64,000 nt of DNA from Cryobacterium cheniae (GCF_004403395.1 NZ_SOGN01000008.1:1-64000); one strand, 5' to 3'. Positions 1-8,824 are shown, numbered from the stretch's first letter. The notes: generated from the letters alone by a model not told the origin. Program-made: numbers and translations.

Positions 1-1929
1 GACGACCTCGGCCGGGTCGAGCTGATCGTGGCCGGTGCGTCCGACGGCACGCCGTCCGACGGCACGCCCGCCGCCGGTGCGACGGATGCCCGCGCGCCCG
101 CCGCCCTGCCCGACCTGTCCGCGCGGCCGGGACTGGTGTGGGCCGAATCGGTGACCGACGCGCCCCCCGGGGTGCTCGGCCTGCTCCGGGGCGCGGTGAT
201 CGCCGACGATCTCGACGCCGCCGGCGCCGCCGTGGACCACCTCACCCGGTCCGCGGCCCTGCCGATCACCATCATCACCCGGGCCGGCGACGTGTTCAGC
301 GACTCCGTGCTGCGCGGCGGCTCCGGGGCCAGGCGCAGTCGCCTCGAACTCGTCGCCGACCGCGACGCGGCCGCCGACGCCGCCGACGCGGTGCGCACCC
401 GGCTGGAGCAGTGCGCCTCCGATCTCGCCGAGGCCCGCACGCTGCTCGCCGCCCGCAAAACCCAGGCGCAGGCCGCGGCGGCCCGGGTGCGGGACCTCGA
501 GTCCCGCACCACCGTGCAGGCCGCGAAGACCAGCCGGGCCACCGTGCAGCTCGAGGCGGCCACCGCCGAACTGAACCGGCTCTCCGCCGCCCTGCTTCTC
601 GCGGCCGAGACCGTCGCCGGGGCGGAGGCCGCGAGTGAGACGGCCAGCGCCGCGCGCGACGAGCAGCGGGTCCGGCCGCGCCCGGTGCTGGACACCGGAT
701 CGCGGGACGCGCTCTACGCCGGCCTCGAGCGCGCGCGCGAAAGTGAGGTCGAGGCCCGGCTGCAGGCCGAAACCGCCCGGGAACGCGTGCGCGCCGCACA
801 GGCTCGAGCCGACGCGCTCGAGAAACAGCAGCACACCGAGCGGGCGGCGGCGGAGGAGTCAGCCCGGCGTGCGGTCATCCGTCGTCGCCAGGTGGATGTC
901 GCGGGCCAGGTGGCCGAGGCGCTCCCGCTGGTGCTGGCCTCGGTCGACGCCTCCGTCAGTGCGGCCAGGATGCGCCTGGCCGCCGCCGAGACCGAGCGCA
1001 GCAGCCAGAATGCGGAACTCGCTGCACTGCGCCGGGAAGACAGCGCCCTGCGCGCTCGACTGCAGGCCGTCACCGAGACCGTGCACGGCCTGGAACTGGC
1101 CATCTACGAGAAGAAGCTGCACCTGTCCGGGATGCTCGAACGCGCCATCAGCGACCTCGGCTTGACCGAGGACGTTCTGGTGTCCGAGTACGGGCCCGAC
1201 CAGCCGATCCCGAGCTTCGACCCGAGCAACCCCGACCCGAACGCTGCACCGGCCCGCTTCGACCGGGAGGACCAGCAGCGCCGCCTGGCGGTCGCCGAAC
1301 GCCGCTACGCCCAGCTCGGCCGGGTGAACCCACTGGCCCTCGAGGAGTTCGCGGCTCTCGAGCAGCGGCACCGGTTCCTCACCGAGCAGCTCACCGACCT
1401 CACCAGCACGCGTCGCGACCTGCTGACGATCATCGACGAGATCGACGAGAAGATGGGCGCCATCTTCGGCAGCGCCTTCGACGACACCCAGGCGGCATTC
1501 GCCGAGGTGTTCCCGGTGCTGTTCCCGGGCGGGAGCGGCAGCATCCGTCTCACCGATCCCGACAACCTGCTCACGACCGGGATCGAGGTGTCGGTCAAGC
1601 CCGCCGGCAAGAAGATCGAGCGCCTCTCGCTGCTGTCGGGCGGGGAGCGTTCGCTCGCCGCCGTGGCCCTGCTGATCGCCATCTTCAAGGCCCGCCCGAG
1701 CCCGTTCTACATCATGGACGAGGTCGAAGCCGCTCTCGACGACGCGAACCTCGGTCGGCTGCTGACCATCTTCGAGGACCTGCGCGCCACCAGCCAGCTC
1801 ATCGTCATCACCCACCAGAAACGCACGATGGAGATCGCGGATGCCCTCTACGGCGTCTCGATGCGCCTCGACGGGGTGTCGGCCGTGGTCGGGCAGCGCA
1901 TCGCGAAGGACGACGAGCAGGCATCCTGA
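1..1929 (+). CDS. smc: Chromosome segregation ATPase SMC (3' part only)
   Basis: The reading frame is open from the first base, so the gene begins before the window and only its last 642 codons are seen. The visible part runs from the end of the hinge (about bases 1-340), through a long Ala/Glu/Arg-rich coiled coil, to the C-terminal ATPase half. That half carries the ABC signature LLSGGERSLA (about 1630-1665) followed by the Walker B stretch FYIMDEVEAALDD (about 1705-1745). SMC forms the chromosome-condensing complex with ScpA and ScpB and is usually upstream of ftsY in actinomycetes, as here. The frame ends in a short acidic tail (KDDEQAS). Identification is firm; the start is outside the window. 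Confidence 0.97.
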   Translation, partial: DDLGRVELIVAGASDGTPSDGTPAAGATDARAPAALPDLSARPGLVWAESVTDAPPGVLGLLRGAVIADDLDAAGAAVDHLTRSAALPITIITRAGDVFSDSVLRGGSGARRSRLELVADRDAAADAADAVRTRLEQCASDLAEARTLLAARKTQAQAAAARVRDLESRTTVQAAKTSRATVQLEAATAELNRLSAALLLAAETVAGAEAASETASAARDEQRVRPRPVLDTGSRDALYAGLERARESEVEARLQAETARERVRAAQARADALEKQQHTERAAAEESARRAVIRRRQVDVAGQVAEALPLVLASVDASVSAARMRLAAAETERSSQNAELAALRREDSALRARLQAVTETVHGLELAIYEKKLHLSGMLERAISDLGLTEDVLVSEYGPDQPIPSFDPSNPDPNAAPARFDREDQQRRLAVAERRYAQLGRVNPLALEEFAALEQRHRFLTEQLTDLTSTRRDLLTIIDEIDEKMGAIFGSAFDDTQAAFAEVFPVLFPGGSGSIRLTDPDNLLTTGIEVSVKPAGKKIERLSLLSGGERSLAAVALLIAIFKARPSPFYIMDEVEAALDDANLGRLLTIFEDLRATSQLIVITHQKRTMEIADALYGVSMRLDGVSAVVGQRIAKDDEQAS

Positions 1930-1944
1930 ATCCTCGGCGTGGAC

Positions 1945-1980
1945 GAGCGCGCTGCCGAGCGCGCTGCGGAGCGCGCTGCC
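1945..1980. repeat. Three tandem 12-bp repeats after smc
   Basis: The unit GAGCGCGCTGCC/G occurs three times head to tail directly after the smc stop, and a fourth degenerate start (GACCGCG) follows. It lies between convergent genes. No coding function is visible. Confidence 0.7.
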
Positions 1981-1991
1981 GACCGCGTTGA

Positions 1992-2384
1992 CTAGCGCGC
2001 GGACTTGCGCAGAACGGCCAGAAGCCGCGCGCAGGCCTCGTCGACCCGTCGGCAGGCCATACTGCAGGTCTGCCAGCCGGGGCGGAGGTCGGCCAGGTAC
2101 TCGCAGGCCGCCATCGATGCCCGGGCGGCCTCCTGGCAGGTTTCCAGAAGGGCGGTGGTCGTCGGACCGTCGCTGCGGGTGTGCCAGGACAGCAGCCGAC
2201 TCGTCGACGAGCACACCTCGATGCAGTCCAGGTCGGCCAGGAAGCAGCGGGTGACCTCGCCGTTGCCCTCGATCCTGAGGCAGGCGTCCGCGCAGTCCTC
2301 GCTCACCGTCACGAGCGCTTCGCACGCCGCGACACACCGAGATATCCCGGTTGGGACGTCGTCGCGCCCTGTGCTGACCGCCAT
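1992..2384 (-). CDS. Cysteine-rich four-helix-bundle protein (DUF326 / copper-storage type)
   Basis: A 130-residue protein with cysteines spaced as C-x3-C and C-x2/3-C on successive predicted helices: CVAAC, CADAC, CFLADLDCIEVC, CQEAARASMAAC and CSMACRRVDEAC. This pattern is typical of the DUF326 four-helix bundles that line their core with Cys and bind Cu(I) or other soft metals. No signal peptide is seen, so it should be cytosolic. The ATG at 2384 is preceded by AGGG at a suitable distance. It is convergent with smc and divergent from ftsY. The metal is inferred from the family and is not proved by the sequence. Confidence 0.8.
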   Translation of the reverse strand: MAVSTGRDDVPTGISRCVAACEALVTVSEDCADACLRIEGNGEVTRCFLADLDCIEVCSSTSRLLSWHTRSDGPTTTALLETCQEAARASMAACEYLADLRPGWQTCSMACRRVDEACARLLAVLRKSAR

Positions 2385-2699
2385 GCCGACACCCTAGACC
2401 CGGTTCGAGGTGCTGTCGGGGGGTTGCGGGGGATGCCTGCCGGGACGGTCAGGGAACGGGCACCGGCAGCCCCGCGCTGACCGGATGGTCGGGCCCGGCA
2501 TGCCGGTCTTCGCGCCCCTGCCGAACGGGAACACCCGCCAGAGAACCAGGAGAACGACCAGGCCGATCCCCAGGGTGATGAGGTCCCCGAGGGTGATGAC
2601 GCAGCTGGTCTCCCGTGGTGCGCGGGTGCTGCGCCGCTGCGCGGGTGGCACGCCACCGGCGCAGCGGCGCAGGCAGCGCGCGAGCCATAGGCTGTACGT
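2385..2699. other. Intergenic region between the Cys-rich protein gene and ftsY
   Basis: A 315-bp gap holding a REP-B palindrome (2621-2680). On the minus strand a frame at about 2397-2660 encodes one hydrophobic stretch (LITLGIGLVVLLVLWRVFPF), but its only upstream start is a GTG without a convincing ribosome site, so it is not called as a gene. Confidence 0.5.
2621..2680. repeat. REP-B palindrome, copy 1 (upstream of ftsY)
   Basis: The arms CTGCGCCGCT (2629-2638) and AGCGGCGCAG (2663-2672) enclose a 24-nt spacer containing TGGCACGCC. The left flank is CGCGGGTG and the right flank is rich in GCGCGC. The second copy at 58885-58936 has the same arms, the same spacer length and the same TGGCACGCC at the same position. 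Confidence 0.75.
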
Positions 2700-3575
2700 A
2701 TGGCAGAACGCACCCCCTGGTCTCTCTCCGGCGCACTGCGCGGCATGTTCGCGAAGAAGCTGATCGACGCCGAAACGTGGGAAGACCTCGAAGACGCGCT
2801 CATCCAGGCCGATTTCGGTCCCAGCATCACGGAGGCGATCGTGGCCGATCTCCGGGCCAAGGTCGCCAAATACAACACGACCGACCCGACCGACCTGCAA
2901 CGGATGCTGCGCGAAGGCCTCGAGGAACGGCTCTCCAAACTCGACTCCACCCTCAACCTCAGCGCGCGGCCTGCCGTCGTGCTCGTCGTCGGCGTCAACG
3001 GCGTCGGCAAGACCACCACGATCGGCAAATTCGCCAAGTTCCTGCGCACCTACAACCGCAGCGTGCTGATCGGGGCCGCCGACACGTTCCGCGCGGCCGC
3101 GGTGGAACAGTTGGCCACCTGGGCCGAACGGGCGGGCGCCGACATCGTACGGCCGCAGGCTCACGGCCAGGACCCGGCATCCGTCGCCTTCCAGACCGTC
3201 GAGCGGGCCATGAAAGACGGCACCGAAATTGTGATCATCGACACCGCCGGGCGCCTGCAGACCAAGGGCGGCCTGATGGACGAGCTCACCAAGATCCGCA
3301 AGGTGATCGAGAAGCAGACCCCGATCGCCGAGGTGCTGCTCGTGCTCGACGCGACGACCGGCCAGAATGGTCTGGCCCAGGCGGAGGCCTTCATCCAGCA
3401 CGCCGGCGTGACCGGGCTCGTGCTCACCAAGCTGGACGGATCCGCCAAGGGCGGCTTCGTTCTCGCCGTGCAGGAGAAGACCGGCATCCCCATCAAACTC
3501 GTGGGTCAGGGTGAGGGCATCAACGACCTCACCGGCTTCACGCCGCACGTTTTCGCCCAAAAACTCGTCGGATAG
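2700..3575 (+). CDS. ftsY: Signal recognition particle receptor FtsY
   Basis: A 291-residue SRP-GTPase that docks Ffh-bound ribosomes at the membrane. It has the N domain (residues 1-90) and the G domain with P-loop GVNGVGKT (98-105), the DTFRAAA insertion-box motif, DTAGR, and the TKLDGSAKGG guanine-recognition region near the C-terminus. The acidic A domain seen in Escherichia coli is absent, so this is the short NG form common in Gram-positives. It is separated from ffh only by the DUF2004 gene, which places both halves of the targeting pair together. Confidence 0.97.
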   Translation: MAERTPWSLSGALRGMFAKKLIDAETWEDLEDALIQADFGPSITEAIVADLRAKVAKYNTTDPTDLQRMLREGLEERLSKLDSTLNLSARPAVVLVVGVNGVGKTTTIGKFAKFLRTYNRSVLIGAADTFRAAAVEQLATWAERAGADIVRPQAHGQDPASVAFQTVERAMKDGTEIVIIDTAGRLQTKGGLMDELTKIRKVIEKQTPIAEVLLVLDATTGQNGLAQAEAFIQHAGVTGLVLTKLDGSAKGGFVLAVQEKTGIPIKLVGQGEGINDLTGFTPHVFAQKLVG

Positions 3576-3582
3576 GACAGTC

Positions 3583-4086
3583 ATGACCATTGAACACGAT
3601 TTCTTCGGAATCCTCGGCAGCGACGACACTGGCGAGGTCTACTGGTCGGATTCGGCCGAACTGGGCGACCAGGACGTGCAGATCGACCTCAGTTCGCCCG
3701 ATGAGGAGTCCGTCTCGGCCGAATCGCTCGACATCGCCGCGGCCATGGTCAACGCCATCGAGGAACTCGACTCGCAGGCCCGCGAATCGCTTGTGGCCGA
3801 CCTCAGCAAAGAGGGCTCGGTGACGGGCGCCTACATCACGACCGAACTCGACGAGATGGATCCCGAGGTCCTCGACGACGCCCTGATCTGGGATTCCGGC
3901 GATAAGCAGATCGACTTCCTGCGCTCCATCCAGCTGCAGCGGATCGGCTTCCACCCGCACCACTCCCGCAGCGAGGAGCACTTCGCGGTGCTCGAGTATT
4001 CGATCAGCCCCGATGACACCGACGCCCTGCTCGTCGTCACGATCGATGTGCACGGCGACCCGGTGCTGATCGCCGTCGAGCAGTAG
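3583..4086 (+). CDS. DUF2004-type acidic protein of unknown function
   Basis: A 167-residue, strongly acidic cytosolic protein without membrane segments. The start is the ATG at 3583, which has AGGA just upstream and lies 7 bp after the ftsY stop, so it is probably cotranscribed with ftsY. The C-terminal half (FHPHHSRSEEHFAVLEYSISPDDTDALLVV and onward) resembles DUF2004 proteins found in this lineage. No catalytic motif is evident. Its place between ftsY and ffh does not by itself prove a role in protein targeting. Confidence 0.7.
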   Translation: MTIEHDFFGILGSDDTGEVYWSDSAELGDQDVQIDLSSPDEESVSAESLDIAAAMVNAIEELDSQARESLVADLSKEGSVTGAYITTELDEMDPEVLDDALIWDSGDKQIDFLRSIQLQRIGFHPHHSRSEEHFAVLEYSISPDDTDALLVVTIDVHGDPVLIAVEQ

Positions 4087-4142
4087 CGCAAACGCGACCC
4101 CGGCACGCGACGGGTCCGCGGACCGGTTAAACTAAACGCATC

Positions 4143-5711
4143 ATGGCTACTTTTGGAAACCTCTCAGATCGCCTGGCCGAGACGTTCAAGAATCTCCGCA
4201 CCAAGGGCAAGCTCAGCGCGGCGGATGTCGACGGCACCGTTCGCGAGATTCGGCGCGCCCTGCTCGACGCCGACGTCGCCCTCGAGGTGGTCAAGGAATT
4301 CACCGGCAAGGTGCGCGAGCGCGCCCTCGGCGACGAGGTCAGCAAGGCGCTGAACCCGGCGCAGCAGGTCGTCAAGATCGTCAACGAGGAACTCGTCGAG
4401 ATCCTCGGTGGCCAGCAGCGCCGACTAGAATTCGCCAAGAAGCCGCCGACCATCATCATGCTCGCGGGCCTCCAGGGCGCCGGTAAGACCACCCTCGCCG
4501 GCAAGCTCGCGAAGTGGCTCGCCAAAGACGGCCACACCCCGATCCTGGTCGCGGCCGACCTGCAGCGCCCCAACGCGGTCACCCAGCTCGAGGTCGTCGG
4601 CGCCCAGGCCGGCGTGCCGGTCTACGCGCCGGAGCCCGGCAACGGCGTCGGCAACCCGGTCAAGGTCGCCCGCGACGGCGTGAAGTACGCCCAGCAGAAG
4701 ATGCACGACGTCGTCATCGTCGACACCGCCGGACGCCTCGGCGTCGACGCGGAGATGATGAAGCAGGCCGCGGACATCCGTAAGGCCATCGATCCCGACG
4801 AAGTGCTTTTCGTGATCGACGCCATGATCGGCCAGGATGCCGTGGCCACGGCCAAGGCGTTCCAGGACGGCGTCGACTTCACCGGCGTGGTGCTCTCCAA
4901 GCTCGACGGCGACGCTCGAGGCGGTGCGGCCCTGTCCGTGGCCTCGATCACCGGCCGTCCCATCATGTTCGCATCCACGGGTGAGAGCCTCGACGACTTC
5001 GAGCCGTTCCACCCCGACCGCATGGCCAGCCGCATCCTCGACCTCGGTGACATCCTCACCCTGATCGAGCAGGCGCAGGGTGCCTTCGACGAAGACGAAG
5101 CGCGCAAGATGGCGGAGAAGTTCTCCACCGACAGCTTCACCCTCGACGACTTCCTCGGCCAGATGCAGCAGCTGCGCAACATGGGCTCGATCAAGAAGAT
5201 GATGAGCATGCTCCCGGGCGCCGGGGCCATGAAGCAGCAGCTCGAGAACTTCGACGAGCGCGAGATCGTGCGCACCGAGGCCATCATCCAGTCGATGACC
5301 AAGGCCGAGCGCACCACCCCGAAGCTGTTGAACGGATCCCGCCGGCTGCGCATCGCCCGCGGCGCCGGCTCGACCGTGACGGAGGTGAACCAGCTCGTGT
5401 CGCGCTTCGAGCAGGCCGCCAAAATGATGAAGACGGTCGCCAAGGGCGGCATGCCCAACATCCCCGGCATGGGTCCGGTCCCCGGGGGCATGGGCGGCGG
5501 CCGCAGCAAGCCGCAGCCGAAGAAGAAGGGCTCGAAATCGGGCAACCCGGCCAAGCGTGCGGCGGAGAACCTGGCCCTCGCGTCCGGCGAGAAGCCGGCC
5601 GCCGGTGCCGGCGTGAGCGGCGGCACGGGCTTCGGCCTCGGCTCCTCCCGGAAGGCCGGCGGTCCCAGCGAAGACGAAATGGCCGCCCTGCAGAAGATGC
5701 TCGGCCGGTAA
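4143..5711 (+). CDS. ffh: Signal recognition particle protein Ffh (SRP54)
   Basis: A 522-residue SRP54 protein. The N and G domains contain GLQGAGKTT (about 105-113), DTAGR and SKLDGDARGG. The methionine-rich M domain binds 4.5S/SRP RNA and signal sequences, and includes MSMLPGAGAMKQQL and a SGxRxRIARG-like RNA-binding segment (NGSRRLRIARGAG). A Gly/Met/Lys-rich tail follows (MGPVPGGMGGG, then KKKGSKSG). Length is slightly above the usual 430-480 because of the C-terminal extension, which is common in actinomycetes. The partner ftsY is upstream. Confidence 0.97.
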   Translation: MATFGNLSDRLAETFKNLRTKGKLSAADVDGTVREIRRALLDADVALEVVKEFTGKVRERALGDEVSKALNPAQQVVKIVNEELVEILGGQQRRLEFAKKPPTIIMLAGLQGAGKTTLAGKLAKWLAKDGHTPILVAADLQRPNAVTQLEVVGAQAGVPVYAPEPGNGVGNPVKVARDGVKYAQQKMHDVVIVDTAGRLGVDAEMMKQAADIRKAIDPDEVLFVIDAMIGQDAVATAKAFQDGVDFTGVVLSKLDGDARGGAALSVASITGRPIMFASTGESLDDFEPFHPDRMASRILDLGDILTLIEQAQGAFDEDEARKMAEKFSTDSFTLDDFLGQMQQLRNMGSIKKMMSMLPGAGAMKQQLENFDEREIVRTEAIIQSMTKAERTTPKLLNGSRRLRIARGAGSTVTEVNQLVSRFEQAAKMMKTVAKGGMPNIPGMGPVPGGMGGGRSKPQPKKKGSKSGNPAKRAAENLALASGEKPAAGAGVSGGTGFGLGSSRKAGGPSEDEMAALQKMLGR

Positions 5712-5769
5712 CACGCCCCTGCCAGCGCTGCGCTGCGGATGGCCCGGTTCGCCCGTTTAGGATGAGCGC

Positions 5770-6573
5770 ATGACCTCCTCCCCGCACTCTTCCACGGCCG
5801 GGCCGGTGCGCATCGGTGCGCAGATCGCCCCCCAGCACGCCCTGTACCCGAAGATCAGGGCGACCCTGGCCGAGGTCGAGGCCCTGGGCACGGACATCGC
5901 CTTCGACTGGGACCACTTCTTCCCGCTCTCCGGCGAGAAGAACGGCCTGCATTTCGAGTCCTGGACGCTCCTCGCGGCGTGGGCGGAGCAGACCTCAACC
6001 ATCGAGCTGGGCGCGCTGGTGAACTGCCACAGCTACCGCAACGCCGATCTGCAAGCCGACATGGCGCGAACCATCGACCACATCAGCGGCGGCCGGTTCG
6101 TCTTCGGCACTGGCTCCGGCTGGTTCGAGCGCGACTACGACGAGTACGGCTACGAGTTCGGCACCGCGGGAACCCGTCTGGATGCCCTCGAAGCCGACCT
6201 ACCCCGCATCGAGGCGCGCTGGGAGAAGCTGAACCCGCCACCCCTGCGCGACATCCCGGTGCTGATCGGCGGCGGCGGCGAGAAGAAGACCCTCCGGATC
6301 GTGGCCAGGCACGCCGACATCTGGCACTCCTTCTCCAGCCCCGCCGTGCTCGAGCACAAACTGGGCGTGCTCTCACAGTGGTGCGACACGGTGGGCCGGG
6401 ACCTGTCCGAGATCGAGATCTCCACCGAACTGCGGGGGCGCACCGTCGCGGAAGCCGACCAGCTCTACGACCTCGGGGCGCGCCTGTTCACCCTCGGCCT
6501 GTCCGGGCCGCACTACGACCTGGCACCGCTGACCGACTGGCTCGCCTGGCGCGACAGCAAAAACGCGCACTGA
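5770..6573 (+). CDS. LLM-class F420-dependent oxidoreductase
   Basis: A 267-residue luciferase-like monooxygenase fold. It opens with a strand (RIGAQIAPQHA) and contains RTIDHISGGRFVFGTGSGWFERDYDEYG and DIPVLIGGGGEKKTLRIVARHADIWH, both typical of the F420-dependent subgroup of actinobacterial LLM enzymes. The ATG at 5770 follows AGGATGAG at normal spacing. Substrate is unknown. The gene is monocistronic and convergent with the carboxylate-amine ligase. Confidence 0.85.
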   Translation: MTSSPHSSTAGPVRIGAQIAPQHALYPKIRATLAEVEALGTDIAFDWDHFFPLSGEKNGLHFESWTLLAAWAEQTSTIELGALVNCHSYRNADLQADMARTIDHISGGRFVFGTGSGWFERDYDEYGYEFGTAGTRLDALEADLPRIEARWEKLNPPPLRDIPVLIGGGGEKKTLRIVARHADIWHSFSSPAVLEHKLGVLSQWCDTVGRDLSEIEISTELRGRTVAEADQLYDLGARLFTLGLSGPHYDLAPLTDWLAWRDSKNAH

Positions 6574-6575
6574 AC

Positions 6576-6644
6576 ATCCGCCGAACCGTGAGAAACGCCC
6601 CTGAAAACACGCCGGAGAGGGGCCGAACTCACGGTTCGGCGGAT
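6576..6644. repeat. REP-A palindrome, copy 1 (between convergent genes)
   Basis: The 17-bp arms ATCCGCCGAACCGTGAG (6576-6592) and CTCACGGTTCGGCGGAT (6628-6644) are perfectly complementary. An inner GCCCC/GGGGC pair extends the stem. The copy at 54934-55000 shares the arm sequence and the inner GCCCC element. It may double as a bidirectional terminator for the flanking convergent genes, although no T-run follows. Confidence 0.8.
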
Positions 6645-6697
6645 GGTCGGGGGTGCGTTCGGGTGCGTTCGGGTGCGTTCGGGGAGCGAGAGGTGCG

Positions 6698-7840
6698 TCA
6701 GGAAGTGGCGGGGAGGCCCGTGCGCAGTTCGCGGGTCAGCGACTTCACGACGGCCGGCAGGCTGCCCCCGTGCGCCTCGGCGACGCGGAGCTGCCGCTGG
6801 TAGCTCGCGCCACCGGAGATGATCCGGTTGAGGCTCTGCAGCTCGTGCAGGCAGCCGAGGCGCTCGGCGACGGGGGAGAGGATGCCGATCAGCCGGCGTA
6901 CGTCGTCGGTCACCAGGCTTTCGGTCCCCGCGGTATCCGTGATGATCCTGGCGTCCAGGCCGTAGCGGGCCGCCCGCCATTTGTTCTCGCGAACGAACCA
7001 CGGCTGCATCGATTCCACCGACTCGCCGGCGTCGAGGCGCCCGGACATCCAGTCGACCAGGCACTGGATGAACGCGGCGATGGCCCCGAGTTCCTCCGTG
7101 GTGGACACACCGTCGCAGGCGCGCACCTCGATGGTTCCCCACCGCGGTGACGGGCGGATGTCCCAGCGCACCTCGGTCACATCCTCGATCACCCCGGTGA
7201 CGGCCATATCGGCCACATAGCGCTCCCAGGCCGCCCAGTCCTCCAGGATCCACGGCAGGCCGGCGGTCGGCAGCTGCTGAAACATCAGGGCGCGATTGGA
7301 GGCGTAGCCCGTGTTCACGCCCGCCCAGAACGGGCTCGACGCCGACAGGGCCTGCAGGTGCGGCAGGTAGCCGAGCAGGCCGTTCAGAATGGGGATGACC
7401 TTGGACTTGTCCTCGATCCCCACATGCACGTGGATGCCCCAGATCATCATGTTTCGGCCCCACCACTGGGTGCGGTCGATCAGCCGGTGGTAGCGGGCCT
7501 TGTCCGTGACCTCCTGGTCGAACCATTGACTAAACGGATGCGATCCGCTGCAGATGAGTTCGACGCCCCTCGGATCGGTGATCGCCCGCACCTCGTCAAC
7601 CTGGGCGGCGACATCCGCGACGGCGCCCGCGACCGTTCGGTGCACCCCCGACACGAGTTCGACGGTGTTCAGGAGCAATTCGCCGGTGATGCGCGGATGC
7701 GGTGTGCCGTCGGGTGCGGCCAGGGCAGTCAGGACCTCGTCGGCCAGGCAGACCAGGTCGCCCGTCTCGCCGTCGACGAGGGCGAGTTCCCACTCGATGC
7801 CAATGGTTGACCGTTCTGACCGGGCAAATTCGATCTCCAC
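6698..7840 (-). CDS. Carboxylate-amine ligase of the glutamate-cysteine ligase type 2 family (YbdK-like)
   Basis: A 380-residue ATP-dependent carboxylate-amine ligase. Family marks are IGIEWELALVD near the N-terminus, WGRNMMIWGIHVHVGI in the middle, RPSPRWGTIEVRACDG, and RENKWRAARYGLDARI. The start is taken as GTG at 7840 because GGGAGGA precedes it by about 6 nt; an in-frame extension to 7921 lacks a site. Members are annotated as weak glutamate-cysteine ligases, and the physiological product is usually unknown. Actinomycetes use mycothiol rather than glutathione, so a different substrate is plausible. Confidence 0.88.
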   Translation of the reverse strand: MEIEFARSERSTIGIEWELALVDGETGDLVCLADEVLTALAAPDGTPHPRITGELLLNTVELVSGVHRTVAGAVADVAAQVDEVRAITDPRGVELICSGSHPFSQWFDQEVTDKARYHRLIDRTQWWGRNMMIWGIHVHVGIEDKSKVIPILNGLLGYLPHLQALSASSPFWAGVNTGYASNRALMFQQLPTAGLPWILEDWAAWERYVADMAVTGVIEDVTEVRWDIRPSPRWGTIEVRACDGVSTTEELGAIAAFIQCLVDWMSGRLDAGESVESMQPWFVRENKWRAARYGLDARIITDTAGTESLVTDDVRRLIGILSPVAERLGCLHELQSLNRIISGGASYQRQLRVAEAHGGSLPAVVKSLTRELRTGLPATS

Positions 7841-8137
7841 GCGCCGTCCTCCCGATCCTGGTGCACCCGTTCGGGTGTGGCTTGGTGACAATCCTGACAC
7901 CGATTGAGGGACCGGCACCACAGCCCGCGCCCCAAGCGCCCGGAGGGTCGGCGACGCCGGCCCCGCCGAGGTTGTCGATTATCAGAAAGTCGCCGATGTC
8001 TGACAGAATGGTTAGTCGAGTTCTCTTGCGTCCGACCCTCTACTCAGGCGCAGGAAAAAACCTTATTGAGCTTGTGCCGAGTGTGCCCCCACGCTCACGG
8101 CCTTCAGTTCGCCAAAAATCAAATACACAGGAGAATT
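7841..8137. other. Divergent intergenic region between the carboxylate-amine ligase gene and rpsP
   Basis: About 300 bp separating divergent genes. It must hold the promoter of the rpsP-khpA-rimM group and that of the ligase. No hexamer pair with good spacing stands out. The last 100 bp are A/T-richer and end in an AGGAGA ribosome site for rpsP. Confidence 0.5.
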
Positions 8138-8563
8138 GTGGCTGTCAAAATTCGTTTGAAGCGCATGGGCAAGATCCGTGCACCGTACTACCGCATCGTC
8201 GTTGCCGACTCGCGCACCAAGCGCGATGGTCGTGTCATCGAAGAGATCGGCATCTACCACCCCACGCAGGAGCCCTCCGTCATCGAGGTCAAGTCCGAGC
8301 GTGCGCTGTACTGGCTGGGCGTTGGCGCACAGCCGACCGAGCAGGTTGAGGCTCTCCTCAAGCTGACCGGCGACTGGGGCATCTTCAAGGGCGACAAGAA
8401 CGCCGTCAGCACCGTGAAGTTCAAGGAGCCGAAGGTTCCCTTCGTCGCCGACGAGAAGAAGAAGCCGGTTCTGAAGCCGAAGGCCGACAAGCCCGTGGCC
8501 AAGGAAGAGGCTCCCAAGGAGACCGAGGCTGCCGCAGAGGCAACCGAAGAGGACAAGGCGTAA
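8138..8563 (+). CDS. rpsP: 30S ribosomal protein bS16
   Basis: A 141-residue bS16 protein beginning at GTG 8138 with AGGAGA 5 nt upstream. The conserved core [25 protein letters not shown] is followed by the standard fold to about residue 85. A charged Lys/Ala/Glu tail then extends the protein well beyond the about 80 residues of E. coli bS16, as is usual in actinobacteria. It heads the rpsP-khpA-rimM cluster, which in most bacteria continues directly to trmD. Confidence 0.97.
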   Translation: MAVKIRLKRMGKIRAPYYRIVVADSRTKRDGRVIEEIGIYHPTQEPSVIEVKSERALYWLGVGAQPTEQVEALLKLTGDWGIFKGDKNAVSTVKFKEPKVPFVADEKKKPVLKPKADKPVAKEEAPKETEAAAEATEEDKA

Positions 8564-8565
8564 TT

Positions 8566-8802
8566 TTGCTCGCTCCCGCGCTTGAGCACCTCGTCAAGGG
8601 GATCGTTGATCACCCGGACGATGTGCATGTTGCCGCCCAGACGTCCCCTCGGGGCGAGGTGCTCGAGGTTCGCGTGAACCCCGAGGACCTCGGCCGCGTG
8701 ATCGGGCGCTCCGGGCGCACGGCCAAGGCACTGCGCACCCTCGTGGCCGCGCTGGCCGACGGCCGGCGCGTGCGCGTCGACGTTGTCGACACCGATTTCT
8801 GA
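8566..8802 (+). CDS. khpA: KH-domain RNA-binding protein KhpA
   Basis: A 78-residue single KH domain with RVNPEDLGRVIGRSGRTAKALRTL (GxxG loop GRSG). The start is TTG at 8566, giving the conserved LAPALEHLVKGIVDHPDDV beginning; the stop of rpsP is 2 bp upstream. KhpA proteins bind RNA, often as a partner of KhpB/Jag, and influence cell elongation in Gram-positives. It is translationally coupled to rpsP. Confidence 0.93.
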   Translation: MLAPALEHLVKGIVDHPDDVHVAAQTSPRGEVLEVRVNPEDLGRVIGRSGRTAKALRTLVAALADGRRVRVDVVDTDF

Positions 8803-8824
8803 ACTGGTAAATGAGTAGTTGGAT

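Noticed and set aside
859-2337. Long minus-strand frame (492 codons) across smc and the Cys-rich gene
   Set aside because: It lies antisense to clear smc coding sequence and overlaps a better-supported minus-strand gene in another frame. GC-rich codon bias makes such shadows common.
2397-2597. Possible minus-strand single-TM peptide upstream of ftsY
   Set aside because: There is a convincing hydrophobic stretch, but no ATG and no ribosome site, and part of the frame overlaps a REP-B palindrome.
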